Source of the DNA: Butyrivibrio proteoclasticus
GTDB taxonomy: Bacteria; Bacillota; Clostridia; Lachnospirales; Lachnospiraceae
Length of the DNA: 64,000 nt
Assembly: GCF_900115735.1 (NCBI RefSeq)
Contig: NZ_FOXO01000004.1
Coordinates: 105,081-169,080, forward strand
Reading direction: 5' to 3'
In this document: positions 1 through 8,892 of the stretch, piece by piece
How positions within the stretch are numbered: the first letter of the stretch is position 1
Layout: every line of letters starts with the position of its first letter
The notes under the pieces: generated by a model
The model's database searches: none
Seen by the model: the letters and a program-made list of their open reading frames with translations, nothing else
What the model was told of the DNA's origin: nothing
Position numbers and translations under genes: made by a program

Positions 1-264
1 TTCATCTAACTTGCTGCTGGCCGCTGCACTCATCTCATCAAGCTTATTACTTGTAGATGCATGCACTTCATCTAACTTACTGCTGGCCGCTGCGCTCATC
101 TCATCAAGCTTTTTATTTGTGGATGTATTCACTTCATCTAACTTACTGCTGGCTGCTGAACCCATCTCATCAAGTTTTTTGTTTGTAGCTGAATGTATTT
201 CATCTAACTTGCTGTTATTTGACGCACTCATCTCATCAAGCTTACTTCTATTAGTTTTATCCAT
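1..264. repeat. 33-bp (66-bp double) coding tandem repeat
   Basis: Eight 33-bp units run from the window edge to about 264. Odd and even units resemble each other most, so the higher-order unit is 66 bp (22 residues). On the minus strand each unit encodes an 11-residue block around KLDE. The repeats are in frame and sit inside the partial coiled-coil gene. The array may continue beyond the window. Confidence 0.9.
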
Positions 265-1005
265 ATCTGCAAGTCTTTTCGAAGTCGCTTCAATAAGATC
301 TTTTATATTTTTTTCCAGAACATCCACAGACTTGCTCATATCTGCTATAAAATGCTTATCGAGTTCAGAAAGCTTTGTAACAAGATCTGTATACTGTTTT
401 AAGTTTTCATCTGTCATCTTTGCGTCATTGCTCTTAATTACATTTTTAATAGAATCCATAAGCTCTTTATTTTCAATCTGTGCTTGTGAATAATTATTCT
501 CTATCTGATTAAATCTTTCGGAAACCTGGCTGAACTCCTTATTTAACCTATCTGCATTTTCACCTCCATTTTTCTCAATCATTTCCTTAATATTTTGAAT
601 CTGGCTGTCAGTCTTAACTACCTCACTGTGGAGCTCTTTTAAGCTGCCGCCAAGTGTAGTAACCTTCTCAGTTATTCGCTCATTTGTCTTATCTTCTTTT
701 GTAAGCTCATAAAAAGAATCCAATCCATTTTTACCATCAACAATACTCTTATCAAGTTCCGTCAAATATTCATGAAGTTCATCAAGTTTTTCATTTGTAA
801 CTTCTTTACTTTCTTTCTCACTCTCTTTAAACTCCTCTTTTGCTGTTGCCATAGCTACCGGTGTACTGATATAGATCAATCCACCACACAGCAACAGTGC
901 AATAATGACCGCAATCGCCACCACAACGGTATCATGTCTCTTAAGCTTTTTTAGCAAAAGCTTAACAGAATTGTTTTGTTTGTCCCATTTGCCTCTAAAA
1001 ATCAT
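1..1005 (-). CDS. Membrane-anchored hendecad coiled-coil protein (partial, C-terminus off window)
   Basis: The reading frame is open from the ATG at 1005 to the left edge (335 codons, no stop), so only the N-terminal part is present. The start follows an AAGGGA ribosome site. Residues 1-25 are basic and probably cytoplasmic. About residues 27-46 form one hydrophobic membrane segment, and everything after it is charged and helix-prone with no cysteines. From about residue 248 the chain becomes tandem 11-residue units of the type SKLDEMSAAAS / SKLDEVHASTN. Eleven-residue periodicity is typical of right-handed or straight coiled coils. I recognise no enzymatic domain. A structural, surface or signalling role is possible, and the missing C-terminus would decide. 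The next gene upstream ends in the opposite direction of reading at 1180, so this gene probably has its own promoter. Confidence 0.8.
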   Translation of the reverse strand, partial: MIFRGKWDKQNNSVKLLLKKLKRHDTVVVAIAVIIALLLCGGLIYISTPVAMATAKEEFKESEKESKEVTNEKLDELHEYLTELDKSIVDGKNGLDSFYELTKEDKTNERITEKVTTLGGSLKELHSEVVKTDSQIQNIKEMIEKNGGENADRLNKEFSQVSERFNQIENNYSQAQIENKELMDSIKNVIKSNDAKMTDENLKQYTDLVTKLSELDKHFIADMSKSVDVLEKNIKDLIEATSKRLADMDKTNRSKLDEMSASNNSKLDEIHSATNKKLDEMGSAASSKLDEVNTSTNKKLDEMSAAASSKLDEVHASTSNKLDEMSAAASSKLDE

Positions 1006-1179
1006 AACAATGTCCCTTTCTGTAATTGCTCGCAAAAAGGCACAGATACGCCCAATGCAAGCGTTGTTAATAAAAATAAGTGGAAAATCACCGGAAGAAT
1101 TTCCGTGATTTATGTCAGCTGAATGCCGACAAAGGAACATTATACACAAATCATATCAGAATGCAAGAACAATTTTAAT

Positions 1180-1674
1180 TTAAACAGAAACCTTTATTCT
1201 TTTGACGATTATAGCGCCGATAAGTCCTATAAGTAGACCGCTGAGGATACCTGAAAGCCAGAGAACGGGAAGGTACCAGATGATTGCTTTGGTGTTTAAA
1301 AGAAGCATCGCAGCAAGGATCTGACCGATGTTATGAGTGATGCCGCCTGCCACACTCACTCCTACTGTACTGAATTTGTCAGTCTTTTTAAGGAGTATCA
1401 TTACCAGTGTGCTGAGCATTCCTCCTGCAAAAGAAAAAGCGAAGCTCATAAGAGTACCAAATAATAGCGAAACTGCAATGATTCTTACAATATTGATGAA
1501 AATGGCGCTTTTGTTTCCCATTTTGTAAAGCGCAACAATTACAACTATGTTGGTAAGTCCCATCTTAACTCCGGGAATGGCCACGAAGGCAGGAAGTTGC
1601 ATCTCTACATAGCTTAGTATCATTGCAAGTGCAGCCATAACTCCATATGTAGCTATCTTTTTTGTTTTGTCCAT
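1180..1674 (-). CDS. Gx transporter family membrane protein (heptaprenyl diphosphate synthase component I-like)
   Basis: This 164-residue protein is almost entirely hydrophobic with about five membrane segments. It opens with KKIATYGVMAALAMILSYVE and carries a P-G-x-K-x-G-L-x-N motif near residue 35, both typical of the Gx transporter family (Pfam Hpre_diP_synt_I). The family resembles ECF-type S components, and its substrate is not established. The gene lies 31 bp after the NusG-II protein, a pairing that is frequent in Clostridia and often near Rnf or FMN-related genes, so the two are probably one transcript. The name linking the family to heptaprenyl diphosphate synthase is historical and should not be read as a proven activity. 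Confidence 0.85.
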   Translation of the reverse strand: MDKTKKIATYGVMAALAMILSYVEMQLPAFVAIPGVKMGLTNIVVIVALYKMGNKSAIFINIVRIIAVSLLFGTLMSFAFSFAGGMLSTLVMILLKKTDKFSTVGVSVAGGITHNIGQILAAMLLLNTKAIIWYLPVLWLSGILSGLLIGLIGAIIVKRIKVSV

Positions 1675-1705
1675 CCTTATCCCCTAACAACACTTAATCT
1701 CTGAT

Positions 1706-2095
1706 TTAACCAACTATTGCATCGAACTCTTTTGGATCACTTTCATTGTCATCTCTTATTTCCACAACAACTCTATTTGGAAGGCATATGATTGACTGAC
1801 CCTGACTACTTATCTTCCCCATGTGAACGCATAAAAGGTCAGGGCATGAAGCTTCAGTAAGGCAAGCCTCACCATCCTTAATCACAAGGTAGTTGGTGCC
1901 ACCTTCATACCCTTCTATCTTAAACTCAAGATCTTCATCCAAAGTGAAAGTATATTTTTCTACACCATCTACAGATACCACAACTGTCTTTCCGGTCTTT
2001 TCCGTAAGCCTGACCCCCAGTGCTATGATAGCTGTAATAGCTAAAAGTCCGATTATAAGTATGATGTCATAGCGAATTTTGCTCTTATTTTTCAT
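1706..2095 (-). CDS. NusG domain II-containing membrane-anchored protein
   Basis: I chose the ATG at 2095, which follows GGGAATCTGTG; an in-frame GTG lies one codon upstream. The protein has a short basic N-terminus and one membrane segment (residues about 9-27). An extracytoplasmic beta-rich domain of the NusG_II type follows, including a C-P-D-x-x-C-V-x-x-G motif and an I-C-L-P-N-x-V segment near the C-terminus. It is not a transcription elongation factor, because the KOW/NGN domains are absent. The family commonly accompanies Gx transporters, as here. Its exact role is unknown. Confidence 0.85.
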   Translation of the reverse strand: MKNKSKIRYDIILIIGLLAITAIIALGVRLTEKTGKTVVVSVDGVEKYTFTLDEDLEFKIEGYEGGTNYLVIKDGEACLTEASCPDLLCVHMGKISSQGQSIICLPNRVVVEIRDDNESDPKEFDAIVG

Positions 2096-2167
2096 CACAG
2101 ATTCCCAACTTGCCCAATTTTCCTATATTTTCTCACAACTAAACTTTAGCAATTTATTTTTCACATG

Positions 2168-2214
2168 TCAAAAAAAGCTGCCCTTGGCCATACGCAAGTA
2201 TGACAAGGGCAGCT
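2168..2214 (-). terminator. Intrinsic terminator of cheR
   Basis: AGCTGCCCTTG at 2176-2186 pairs with CAAGGGCAGCT at 2204-2214. On the minus strand the stem is followed by a run of seven T. It lies 18 bp beyond the cheR stop. Confidence 0.85.
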
Positions 2215-2231
2215 TATGCAATATCAAATCT

Positions 2232-3017
2232 TTATGCCTTTGGTTTCTCATAATAGAATGAGTTCTTACGGATAAAGCCGATATCCTTATAGTTTACGAT
2301 CTGCTCTGTACTTCCGATAAAGAGGATTCCTCCCGGTGTAAGGTTAGCATAATATTTTCTGAAAATGTCATCCTTTGCTTCTTCTGTGAAGTAGATCAGA
2401 ACATTTCTACATACAATGAGGTTACAATCCTTTGGATATGGATCTCTTAAAAGATCTGCCTGCTTAAATGTAACTCTTGATGTGATCTCACTTGAAACCT
2501 TCATTCTTCCGTCAGGAGTCTCTGTAAAGTATTTCTTCTTAAACTCCTCAGGTACATTTGCAATTTCCTTTTTATCGTAAATAGCAGCCTTAGCCTTTGC
2601 AAGAACTACAGCATCAAGGTCAGTTGCATAGACATTGATCTGATTAAGAGGCACATGCTTGGAAAGAAGCATAACGATCGTATATGGCTCATCACCTGTA
2701 GAGCATGCAGCACTCCAGATTTTTAATTTCTTTCCAAACTTACCCATAAGTTCAGGAACCATTTCTTTGTCCATCAGGTTCCACTGATCCATATTTCTAA
2801 AGAATTCAGAAACATTGATTGTAAGGTAAGTAACAAAAGAATCAAGGGCTTCTCTGTCCTTCTTTATAAGAGCCAAAAAGCCATCATATCCCTTAACCTC
2901 ATACTTTCCGATAAGAGTATCAATTCTTCTCTTCATCTGTTTTTCTTTATATGCATTAAGGTCAATCTTAGTCAGGTCATATACGCCCTTTTTAAACCAC
3001 TCATAATCATATTCCAT
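2232..3017 (-). CDS. cheR: Chemotaxis protein-glutamate O-methyltransferase CheR
   Basis: This 261-residue protein fits CheR in length and layout: an all-helical N-terminal domain (residues 1-85) and a SAM-dependent methyltransferase domain. Visible motifs are NVSEFFRN near residue 90, WSAACSTGDEPYT near 120 (SAM site), ATDLD near 151 and RNVLIYF near 206. CheR methylates glutamates of chemoreceptors, working against CheB. The start follows AGGAGG. It is monocistronic: element copy A lies upstream and a terminator downstream. CheY and a CheC-like protein are encoded elsewhere in the window, but no receptor, CheA or CheW is visible. Confidence 0.95.
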   Translation of the reverse strand: MEYDYEWFKKGVYDLTKIDLNAYKEKQMKRRIDTLIGKYEVKGYDGFLALIKKDREALDSFVTYLTINVSEFFRNMDQWNLMDKEMVPELMGKFGKKLKIWSAACSTGDEPYTIVMLLSKHVPLNQINVYATDLDAVVLAKAKAAIYDKKEIANVPEEFKKKYFTETPDGRMKVSSEITSRVTFKQADLLRDPYPKDCNLIVCRNVLIYFTEEAKDDIFRKYYANLTPGGILFIGSTEQIVNYKDIGFIRKNSFYYEKPKA

Positions 3018-3127
3018 AGATAGGCTTCCTCCTAGTAAATGTTTGTAATACCGTTTCTTACTAAATTGTATATTAGATATATTTTTATGTAAAATGAAAT
3101 TATTCTAAAGATACAGTTAAAAAATAG

Positions 3128-3250
3128 AGAGTCGCTCGCGACTCTTCGCGCCCGAGCGGTATTGCGAAGCAATTAATTTCATTGCCGCGAGGTGCGCATC
3201 CTTAGCGGAGCGTTTTTTTTATCATAGGAAAGCAATTTCCTATGATATAA
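3128..3250 (+). repeat. Dispersed structured element, copy A (diverged)
   Basis: Hairpins in order: AGAGTCGC/GCGACTCT at 3128-3145 (CTCG loop), a GCGC-closed multi-arm region with GCGG/CCGC and ATTGC/GCAAT stems, CGC-A-TCC / GGAGCG around TTAGC, and TATCATAGGAAA/TTTCCTATGATA with a GCAA loop at 3220-3247. It shares the TCCTTAGCGGAGCG and CATAGGAA blocks with the three other copies but differs in the stems by paired changes. It sits between the S1 gene's terminator and cheR. Confidence 0.85.
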
Positions 3251-3278
3251 AAAAGGACTGTGGTATAAGCCACAGTCC
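3249..3278 (-). terminator. Intrinsic terminator of the cmk-ispH-S1 block
   Basis: GGACTGTGG and CCACAGTCC (3255-3278) form a 9-bp stem with a 6-nt loop. On the minus strand it is followed by six T. It lies 18 bp after the S1 stop codon and abuts the last stem of element copy A. Confidence 0.9.
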
Positions 3279-3296
3279 CTTGAAAATTTTATCTGA

Positions 3297-4436
3297 TTAG
3301 TTCTCTTCGTTCTGCTCAGCGATTACTTTGTCGATATCAACTGAAACAACGTCTCCATCTTCAACTGCTTCTTCGTTAGATTCTGGAGCAAACATAGCCT
3401 TGATTGAAAGGCTGATTTTCTTCTCTTCCTCGTTGAAATCTACAATCTTAGCTTCAACTTCCTGGCCAACCTTAAGTACATCTGCCGGCTTCTCAACATG
3501 CTCTTTAGCAATCTGAGAAACATGAAGAAGTGCATCGATACCAGGCTCAAGTTCTACAAAAGCACCGAAGTCTGTCATTCTTGCAACTTTACCCTTTACG
3601 ATGTTACCTACAGCATATTTTTCTGTAGCATCCTTCCAAGGATTCTCGTTGTCGAACTTTCTTGAAAGAGCAATCTTGCTACCATCGATAGACTTAACAA
3701 GAACCTTAACTGTGTCGCCAACCTTAAATACTTTCTTAGGGCTTTCAACGCGTCCCCAGCTCATCTCTGAAATGTGAAGAAGTCCATCTGCTCCGCCAAG
3801 ATCGATGAATGCACCGAAATCTGTAACATTCTTAACAATACCGTCAACAACGTCACCTGCTTTGATAGAATCAAAAAGCTTCTTAGCTGCTTCAGCCTTT
3901 TCAGCTGTAACAAGCATTCTTCTGTTTCCAATATATCTTCTTCTCTTAGGATTGTACTCAGTTACAACGAATTGAATTTCCTGATCCTGATACTTTGAAA
4001 GATCTTTCTCATAGCTATCAGAAACAAGGCTTGCAGGGATGAAGATTCTAACTTCATCAACTACTACTGTAAGTCCGCCCTCAAGTACCTGAACAACCTT
4101 AGCTGTAAGTACTTCTTTATTGTTGTAAGCTTCCTCAATTCTCTTGTTGCCTCTGTCGATGGCAAGTCTCTTGTATGAAAGAATAACCTGTCCGTCTGCG
4201 TCGTTGGTCTTAAGGACCTTAACATCCATTGTGTCACCAACTTTAACGACGGTTGTAAGGTCAATGCTGTTGTCGTTACTGTATTCGTTCTTTGTTAAGA
4301 TACCGTCGGACTTGTAACCAATGTTAAGGATTATCTCGTCAGGCTTAACGTCAATAACAGTTCCCTCAACAACCTCCCCTGTGTGAATTGTTTTGAACGA
4401 TTCGTTAAGCATCTGTTCAAAAGTTTGTTCTGACAT
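3297..4436 (-). CDS. rpsA: 30S ribosomal protein S1 homolog (four S1 domains)
   Basis: I start it at the ATG at 4436 (MSEQTFEQ), which has a GAGGAGG site 9 nt upstream; a longer frame adds six residues without support. Four S1 RNA-binding domains are visible. The third and fourth carry the clear GxVxxxTDFGAFxxL...GLLHxS pattern (residues about 190-260 and 275-345). The C-terminal 25 residues are acidic. Length is about 380 residues, the short Gram-positive S1 type. The gene overlaps ispH by 20 nt and follows cmk, the classic clostridial order in which ispH and S1 are sometimes fused. Here they are separate but translationally coupled. Confidence 0.93.
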   Translation of the reverse strand: MSEQTFEQMLNESFKTIHTGEVVEGTVIDVKPDEIILNIGYKSDGILTKNEYSNDNSIDLTTVVKVGDTMDVKVLKTNDADGQVILSYKRLAIDRGNKRIEEAYNNKEVLTAKVVQVLEGGLTVVVDEVRIFIPASLVSDSYEKDLSKYQDQEIQFVVTEYNPKRRRYIGNRRMLVTAEKAEAAKKLFDSIKAGDVVDGIVKNVTDFGAFIDLGGADGLLHISEMSWGRVESPKKVFKVGDTVKVLVKSIDGSKIALSRKFDNENPWKDATEKYAVGNIVKGKVARMTDFGAFVELEPGIDALLHVSQIAKEHVEKPADVLKVGQEVEAKIVDFNEEEKKISLSIKAMFAPESNEEAVEDGDVVSVDIDKVIAEQNEEN

Positions 4437-5271
4437 AATTCTGAACCTCCTCAATAATGTTCTTTGGGGTTGATGCCCCGGCGGTAATCCCTACAAGCTT
4501 GATGTCATGATTTGTATTAAAATGCAAGTCTTCCAGGGTTTGAATAAAATATGTCTGCTCACATTTCTGGCTGCATATGTCATACAGTTTCCTGGAATTA
4601 GAACTATGAGCGCCTCCGATGACTATCATGGCATCAACCTTGGTTGCAATTTCCTCAGCTTCTGACTGACGTTCGTCGGTTGCATTACATATAGTATTCA
4701 CAATATTAATATTGTAACCGTTATTTTCAAAGATTTCAACGGTTTCTTGAAATTTATTCTTGTTAAATGTAGTCTGCGACACTAATGTGTATTCAAGTTC
4801 CCTGTCTTGGCTGAAATTTTCTGCCTCTTTTGGAGAGTCAACAACAAACACCGGACCTCTCGCATAGCTGACAATTCCCTCAACCTCTGGGTGATTTGCA
4901 CTCCCCACTACTATAATGCTCTTTCCCGCCTTACTCTCTTCATCCACAATTTTATGGATTCTTTTCACAAAAGGGCAGGTTGCATCGATAATATTTAGTC
5001 CTGTCTCTACAATCTTCTGATGCACTTCTTTGGTAACACCATGTGATCTTATTACTATTGTACCACTTTTAACGTCATCAAGTTCGTCAATTGAATTTAT
5101 TACTTTAACACCTTTTTTCTCAAGGTCACCGACAACAATCTCATTGTGGATAATAGGTCCGTATGTATAAATATTCGTGTCTTTACCATTTTTAATCTGA
5201 TCATATACAGTTTCAACCGCCTTTGTAACACCAAAGCAAAAACCTGCATGTTCAGCAACAATGACTTCCAT
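4417..5271 (-). CDS. ispH: 4-hydroxy-3-methylbut-2-enyl diphosphate reductase (IspH/LytB)
   Basis: This 284-residue protein catalyses the last step of the MEP isoprenoid pathway, reducing HMBPP to IPP and DMAPP with a [4Fe-4S] cluster. The three cluster cysteines are visible in GFCFGV (about Cys12), ATCPFV (about Cys96) and NTICNAT (about Cys191). The active-site histidines in HNE, SHG and NHPE contexts are also present, as is the late SSNSRKL signature. The start lies 2 bp after the cmk stop, and the 3' end overlaps the S1 gene by 20 nt, so the three genes form one operon. Confidence 0.96.
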   Translation of the reverse strand: MEVIVAEHAGFCFGVTKAVETVYDQIKNGKDTNIYTYGPIIHNEIVVGDLEKKGVKVINSIDELDDVKSGTIVIRSHGVTKEVHQKIVETGLNIIDATCPFVKRIHKIVDEESKAGKSIIVVGSANHPEVEGIVSYARGPVFVVDSPKEAENFSQDRELEYTLVSQTTFNKNKFQETVEIFENNGYNINIVNTICNATDERQSEAEEIATKVDAMIVIGGAHSSNSRKLYDICSQKCEQTYFIQTLEDLHFNTNHDIKLVGITAGASTPKNIIEEVQNYVRTNF

Positions 5272-5273
5272 AT

Positions 5274-5939
5274 TCAGATTGCCTTTCTGTATAAATCAAT
5301 AATTGTCTTTGCAACTTCATCTATTGTCATATCGGAAGAATCTACCAATGTGGCATCGTCAGCCTGCTTTAGAGGGGATATCTCTCTGTGCATGTCTCTG
5401 TAATCTCTCTCTATGATATCTTTTTCAATAACATCGATATCGCACTTTTCTCCCTTTGCAGTGAGTTCTTTGAATCTGCGCTCAGCTCTTACTCTTGAAC
5501 TTGCTGTAAGGTAGACCTTTACATTAGCATTTGGGAGCACCACTGTTCCTATATCCCGGCCATCCATTACCACATCAGCTTCGCTTGCAAGCTTTTGCTG
5601 CAGCTCCACAAGTTTTCTTCTGACATCTCCATTTACAGAACTGGCAGAAGCCATATTTCCGACCTCTTCTGTTCTTATTTGTCCGTTTACATTTTCTCCG
5701 TTTAAAAAAACAACCTGTTCGCCATTTTCATGTCTGATAGTAATATCAGCGCTATCACAGGTCGCACTGATTTTGTCAGATTCCTCTGCCTTAATTCCGT
5801 TTTTTAACATATACAAAGCCATAGCTCTGTACATAGCCCCTGTATCAACATAAATAAAGCCAAGTTCAGCTGCTACTTTCCTTGCTATTGTACTTTTACC
5901 TGCTCCTGCCGGTCCGTCTATCGCAATCTGCTTACTCAT
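5274..5939 (-). CDS. cmk: (d)CMP kinase
   Basis: A 221-residue cytidylate kinase that phosphorylates CMP and dCMP with ATP. The P-loop GPAGAGKST lies at residues 8-16. VDTGAMYRA follows near 32, and the NMP-binding signature MDGRDIGTVV near 125. The C-terminal lid contains the RRFKEL...RDYRDMHREISPL pattern typical of Cmk. Length matches the family. It is the first gene of the cmk-ispH-S1 block, 43 bp after the FAD-enzyme gene. Confidence 0.96.
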   Translation of the reverse strand: MSKQIAIDGPAGAGKSTIARKVAAELGFIYVDTGAMYRAMALYMLKNGIKAEESDKISATCDSADITIRHENGEQVVFLNGENVNGQIRTEEVGNMASASSVNGDVRRKLVELQQKLASEADVVMDGRDIGTVVLPNANVKVYLTASSRVRAERRFKELTAKGEKCDIDVIEKDIIERDYRDMHREISPLKQADDATLVDSSDMTIDEVAKTIIDLYRKAI

Positions 5940-5982
5940 AAATAAAACTCCTTACATAAAAATCTAAAAAACTGCTCATGTA

Positions 5983-7239
5983 TTACATTGCAGCACTTTC
6001 ACCCGCAAGATGTCCCGTTGACCAGGCAACCTGAAGATTAAATCCGCCGGTTTCAGTATCTACATCAATAACTTCTCCCGCAAAATAAAGGCCTGAAACA
6101 AGCTTGGACTCCATAGTGGAAGGATTTATCTCTTTTACATTAACTCCGCCCTTTGTAATAATAGCCTCATTAAATCCTCTTGTCCCGGTAATTGTCATTG
6201 GAACACTCTTAATAAGTTTCACAAAAGCTATTCTTTCCTCTTTTGTAATTTCATTAACCTTCTTTTCGGGATCGATTCCCGACAACTTTATCATAACCGG
6301 AATCATTTTTGAAGGAAAAAGACCTCCTAAAATGTTTTTAAAACTCTTATTAAGTCCTTCCTCAAAATCCCTCAAAACTCTCTTGTCCAATTGTTCCTCA
6401 TTGAGAGCCGGTTTAAGATCAAGGAATAGTTCATATTGCTTTTCTTTATCATAATAGCAGCTAACCGTCAGAACAAGAGGACCACTGATACCAAAATGAG
6501 TAAAAAGCATCTCTCCAAAGCCGTCATATACCGGCTTTCTCTTTTTAGCTGTTCTGCTATCAATGGTGAACATTTTAAGTCCAACATTTTTAAGCGACAA
6601 CCCCTGAAGATCCTTGCACCAGCTTTCCTTTATTTCAAACGGAACAAGTGAAGGGGATGGTGTTACAACGCTGTGTCCCAATTCCCTTGCAAATCTGTAA
6701 CCATCACCTGTTGAACCGGTTGAAGGATATGACATTCCTCCGGTACATACAATCACAGAATCAAACTCTTCTCTTGTAATCGGATCATCAAAAGATGAGT
6801 AAGTCACTGCGCTAACATGTCCTCCTGATGCTTCAACAGATAAAACAGTTGTAGAAAATAACACCTGCACTTTTGCTCTTTTTACAGCATCAAACAAGGT
6901 CCTTATTATGTCCGAAGAATGATCAGATACAGGAAAAACTCTCTCTCCTCTCTCAATTTTCAGATGGCAGTTGTTATTTTCAAAAAAATCCATTACTGCA
7001 CTATTATCAAAGCCATAAACAGCACTGTACAAAAATCTCGCATTTCTGTGAACAAAGTTAAAATAATCCTCTACAGCGCAGGCGTTGGTCACATTGCATC
7101 TGCCTTTGCCTGTGATATAGATCTTCTTTCCGGGTTTTTCATTTTTTTCAAAAATAGTGACGCTGCTGCCGCCAGAAGCTGCAGAAAGCGCCGCCATCAT
7201 ACCAGCTGCACCGCAGCCAATAATTGCAATTTTTTTCAT
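5983..7239 (-). CDS. NAD(P)/FAD-dependent oxidoreductase, HI0933/YhiN family
   Basis: A 418-residue flavoprotein. The Rossmann motif GCGAAGMMAA is at residues 8-17, the GKKIYITGKGRCNVTNA signature near 40-56, and a C-terminal GGVNVKEI...SGLYFAGEVIDVDTETGGFNLQ block binds FAD. These are hallmarks of the HI0933/aminoacetone-oxidase-like family, whose physiological substrate is unclear. It starts at the last base of the preceding RpiR gene (TAATG coupling). TetR, RpiR and this gene form a three-gene unit, and cmk follows 43 bp later, so readthrough into the cmk block is possible. Confidence 0.88.
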   Translation of the reverse strand: MKKIAIIGCGAAGMMAALSAASGGSSVTIFEKNEKPGKKIYITGKGRCNVTNACAVEDYFNFVHRNARFLYSAVYGFDNSAVMDFFENNNCHLKIERGERVFPVSDHSSDIIRTLFDAVKRAKVQVLFSTTVLSVEASGGHVSAVTYSSFDDPITREEFDSVIVCTGGMSYPSTGSTGDGYRFARELGHSVVTPSPSLVPFEIKESWCKDLQGLSLKNVGLKMFTIDSRTAKKRKPVYDGFGEMLFTHFGISGPLVLTVSCYYDKEKQYELFLDLKPALNEEQLDKRVLRDFEEGLNKSFKNILGGLFPSKMIPVMIKLSGIDPEKKVNEITKEERIAFVKLIKSVPMTITGTRGFNEAIITKGGVNVKEINPSTMESKLVSGLYFAGEVIDVDTETGGFNLQVAWSTGHLAGESAAM

Positions 7240-8189
7240 TAAATATCCTCTTGCTCTGACTCATTTGACCTGTTCTGAAGCGGAAGTCCTATCATAGGCG
7301 CATCAGAAGCAAAATCTATCTCATCATTTAAATATACCTGGTAATTATTCCAGGATTCTTCCAACATTTTAAGGTTTGCTTTCACGTCAGCCGGTCTTCT
7401 CATACAAAGAGCAACAACCAGCGCATTTATGACACTGAGTGGTGCCACAAGTGAGTCAACAATTGATGCCATCTCACTTTTGGCCAAAAGATTACATGAA
7501 GAATACAAATTCATAGGTGAATGAACTGTATCTGTGATAGTTATAACCTTGGCATTTCTGTCATTGGCAAACTCCATGCATTTCAGAGTCCTCATGGAAT
7601 ACCTCGGAAAACTTATACCTATTATGCAGTCCCTGTCATTTATTCTTATCATCTGCTCGAACATTTCAGTAACACTTGTAGTTTTTATAAGAATATTATT
7701 ACCTCGTATAGTATTCAGGTAAAAATGCAAAAAGTCTGCCAGGGGCTCACAACTTCTAAGTCCCACAATATAAACAGTCTTTGACTTCAGGATAATATCA
7801 ACCGCTGTTTTAAAAGCTGCCACATCCATATTGTTTATAGTGTATTCAATATTAGAAATATCCGACTGCAGAATAGTCTGTAGTATTTCGCCGTCACTAC
7901 TTCTTCCAAACTTGCGACCAACCTTTTCAACCGAACCGAATTTGTCGCTTACCCAAACCGAAAGTGCCTTTTGGAACTGAGGATAGCCCTCATATCCAAG
8001 GCTCATGGCAAATCGTACAACTGTAGATTCGCTCATTCCAACTATCTTACCAACCTCTGCTGCTGTCATAAAAACAGCCTGTTCATAATGATCGCAGATA
8101 TAAAGTGCAATGGACTTCTTGCCTTTACTCATCTTGGGATAACATTCATTTATTCTGGTGATCACATCAACATCTTTTTCGAACTTCAT
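7239..8189 (-). CDS. MurR/RpiR family transcriptional regulator
   Basis: A 316-residue protein with the N-terminal RpiR helix-turn-helix (AAEVGKIVGMSESTVVRFA near residues 41-60, then LGYEGYPQFQ). A SIS sugar-phosphate-binding domain follows (VYIVGLRSCEPLADF near 144, IGISFPRYS near 197). Such regulators usually respond to phosphosugars. No sugar genes lie in this cluster, so the target is unknown. The start overlaps the TetR stop by 4 nt and the stop overlaps the FAD-enzyme start by 1 nt. Confidence 0.9.
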   Translation of the reverse strand: MKFEKDVDVITRINECYPKMSKGKKSIALYICDHYEQAVFMTAAEVGKIVGMSESTVVRFAMSLGYEGYPQFQKALSVWVSDKFGSVEKVGRKFGRSSDGEILQTILQSDISNIEYTINNMDVAAFKTAVDIILKSKTVYIVGLRSCEPLADFLHFYLNTIRGNNILIKTTSVTEMFEQMIRINDRDCIIGISFPRYSMRTLKCMEFANDRNAKVITITDTVHSPMNLYSSCNLLAKSEMASIVDSLVAPLSVINALVVALCMRRPADVKANLKMLEESWNNYQVYLNDEIDFASDAPMIGLPLQNRSNESEQEDI

Positions 8190-8737
8190 AAACCAAATGC
8201 CTTATATGCTGACTCAAGCATCTCTACTGAAGCAGCTTCATCAAGATCGTAATCACCTGTTACAGCCATGCATGCTGCGCCGTGAATAAATATCCACATA
8301 TGCATAAAGAGCTGCTGCGCATTCTTAGCCCCCATGCTCTGAGCCTTGCCAATCTCCTTTACAACATTCTCTGCTGATCCATTTACAAGATCATACATAC
8401 TCTTTGTGTCCTTATCCTTTTCAGAGATAAAAAGAAGTCTGAAAAGATGTGGATATTTCTGTGCAAAACCAATATACGCAAGTCCAAGGTCAACAAATGG
8501 TGTCTCATGAGTCTTGGCACTGTCATTATAATAATCCTCGTAATATGCTGCCGCTTTATTATAAACGTCTATCTTAAGTGCATCCATATTCTCATATATA
8601 CGGAAAATAGGCTGTGTTGAGCATCCTGCCTGCGCCGCAAGCTTTCTGGATGTAATCTGCTCAAAGCCCTCTTTTCTTGTTATCTTAAATGCCGCATTTA
8701 CGATTTCTTTTTGTGTTATGGTTGCTTTTCTGGACAT
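8186..8737 (-). CDS. TetR/AcrR family transcriptional regulator
   Basis: A 183-residue regulator with an N-terminal TetR DNA-binding helix-turn-helix (ITQKEIVNAAFKITRKEGFE, then TSRKLAAQAGCSTQPIFRIYEN at residues 28-50). The C-terminal ligand domain is helical and includes a hydrophobic FMHMWIFIHGAACM segment. The start has GGGGGAGG upstream. It is first in the TetR-RpiR-FAD enzyme unit. The ligand and targets are not inferable. Confidence 0.88.
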   Translation of the reverse strand: MSRKATITQKEIVNAAFKITRKEGFEQITSRKLAAQAGCSTQPIFRIYENMDALKIDVYNKAAAYYEDYYNDSAKTHETPFVDLGLAYIGFAQKYPHLFRLLFISEKDKDTKSMYDLVNGSAENVVKEIGKAQSMGAKNAQQLFMHMWIFIHGAACMAVTGDYDLDEAASVEMLESAYKAFGL

Positions 8738-8802
8738 GGTATTCCTCCCCCCAACAGTAAAATAATTATGTTATTTAAAAGAGCACGCGTTATTATTTTA
8801 CA

Positions 8803-8831
8803 AAATGAAAAAGGCTGTGTCAATCACAGCC
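8803..8831 (-). terminator. Intrinsic terminator after the MgtC-like gene
   Basis: GGCTGTG (8813-8819) pairs with CACAGCC (8825-8831), followed by TTTTT on the minus strand. It separates the MgtC-like gene from the TetR unit. Confidence 0.8.
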
Positions 8832-8892
8832 CTTTCCTGACTTTGCGCTATTTATCAGCACATTTTTTACTTGCAAAAACTTATTTCGATCA

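Noticed and set aside
11..493. 160-codon plus-strand leucine/serine-rich frame
   Set aside because: It is the opposite strand of the hendecad coiled-coil gene, whose repeat makes it open.
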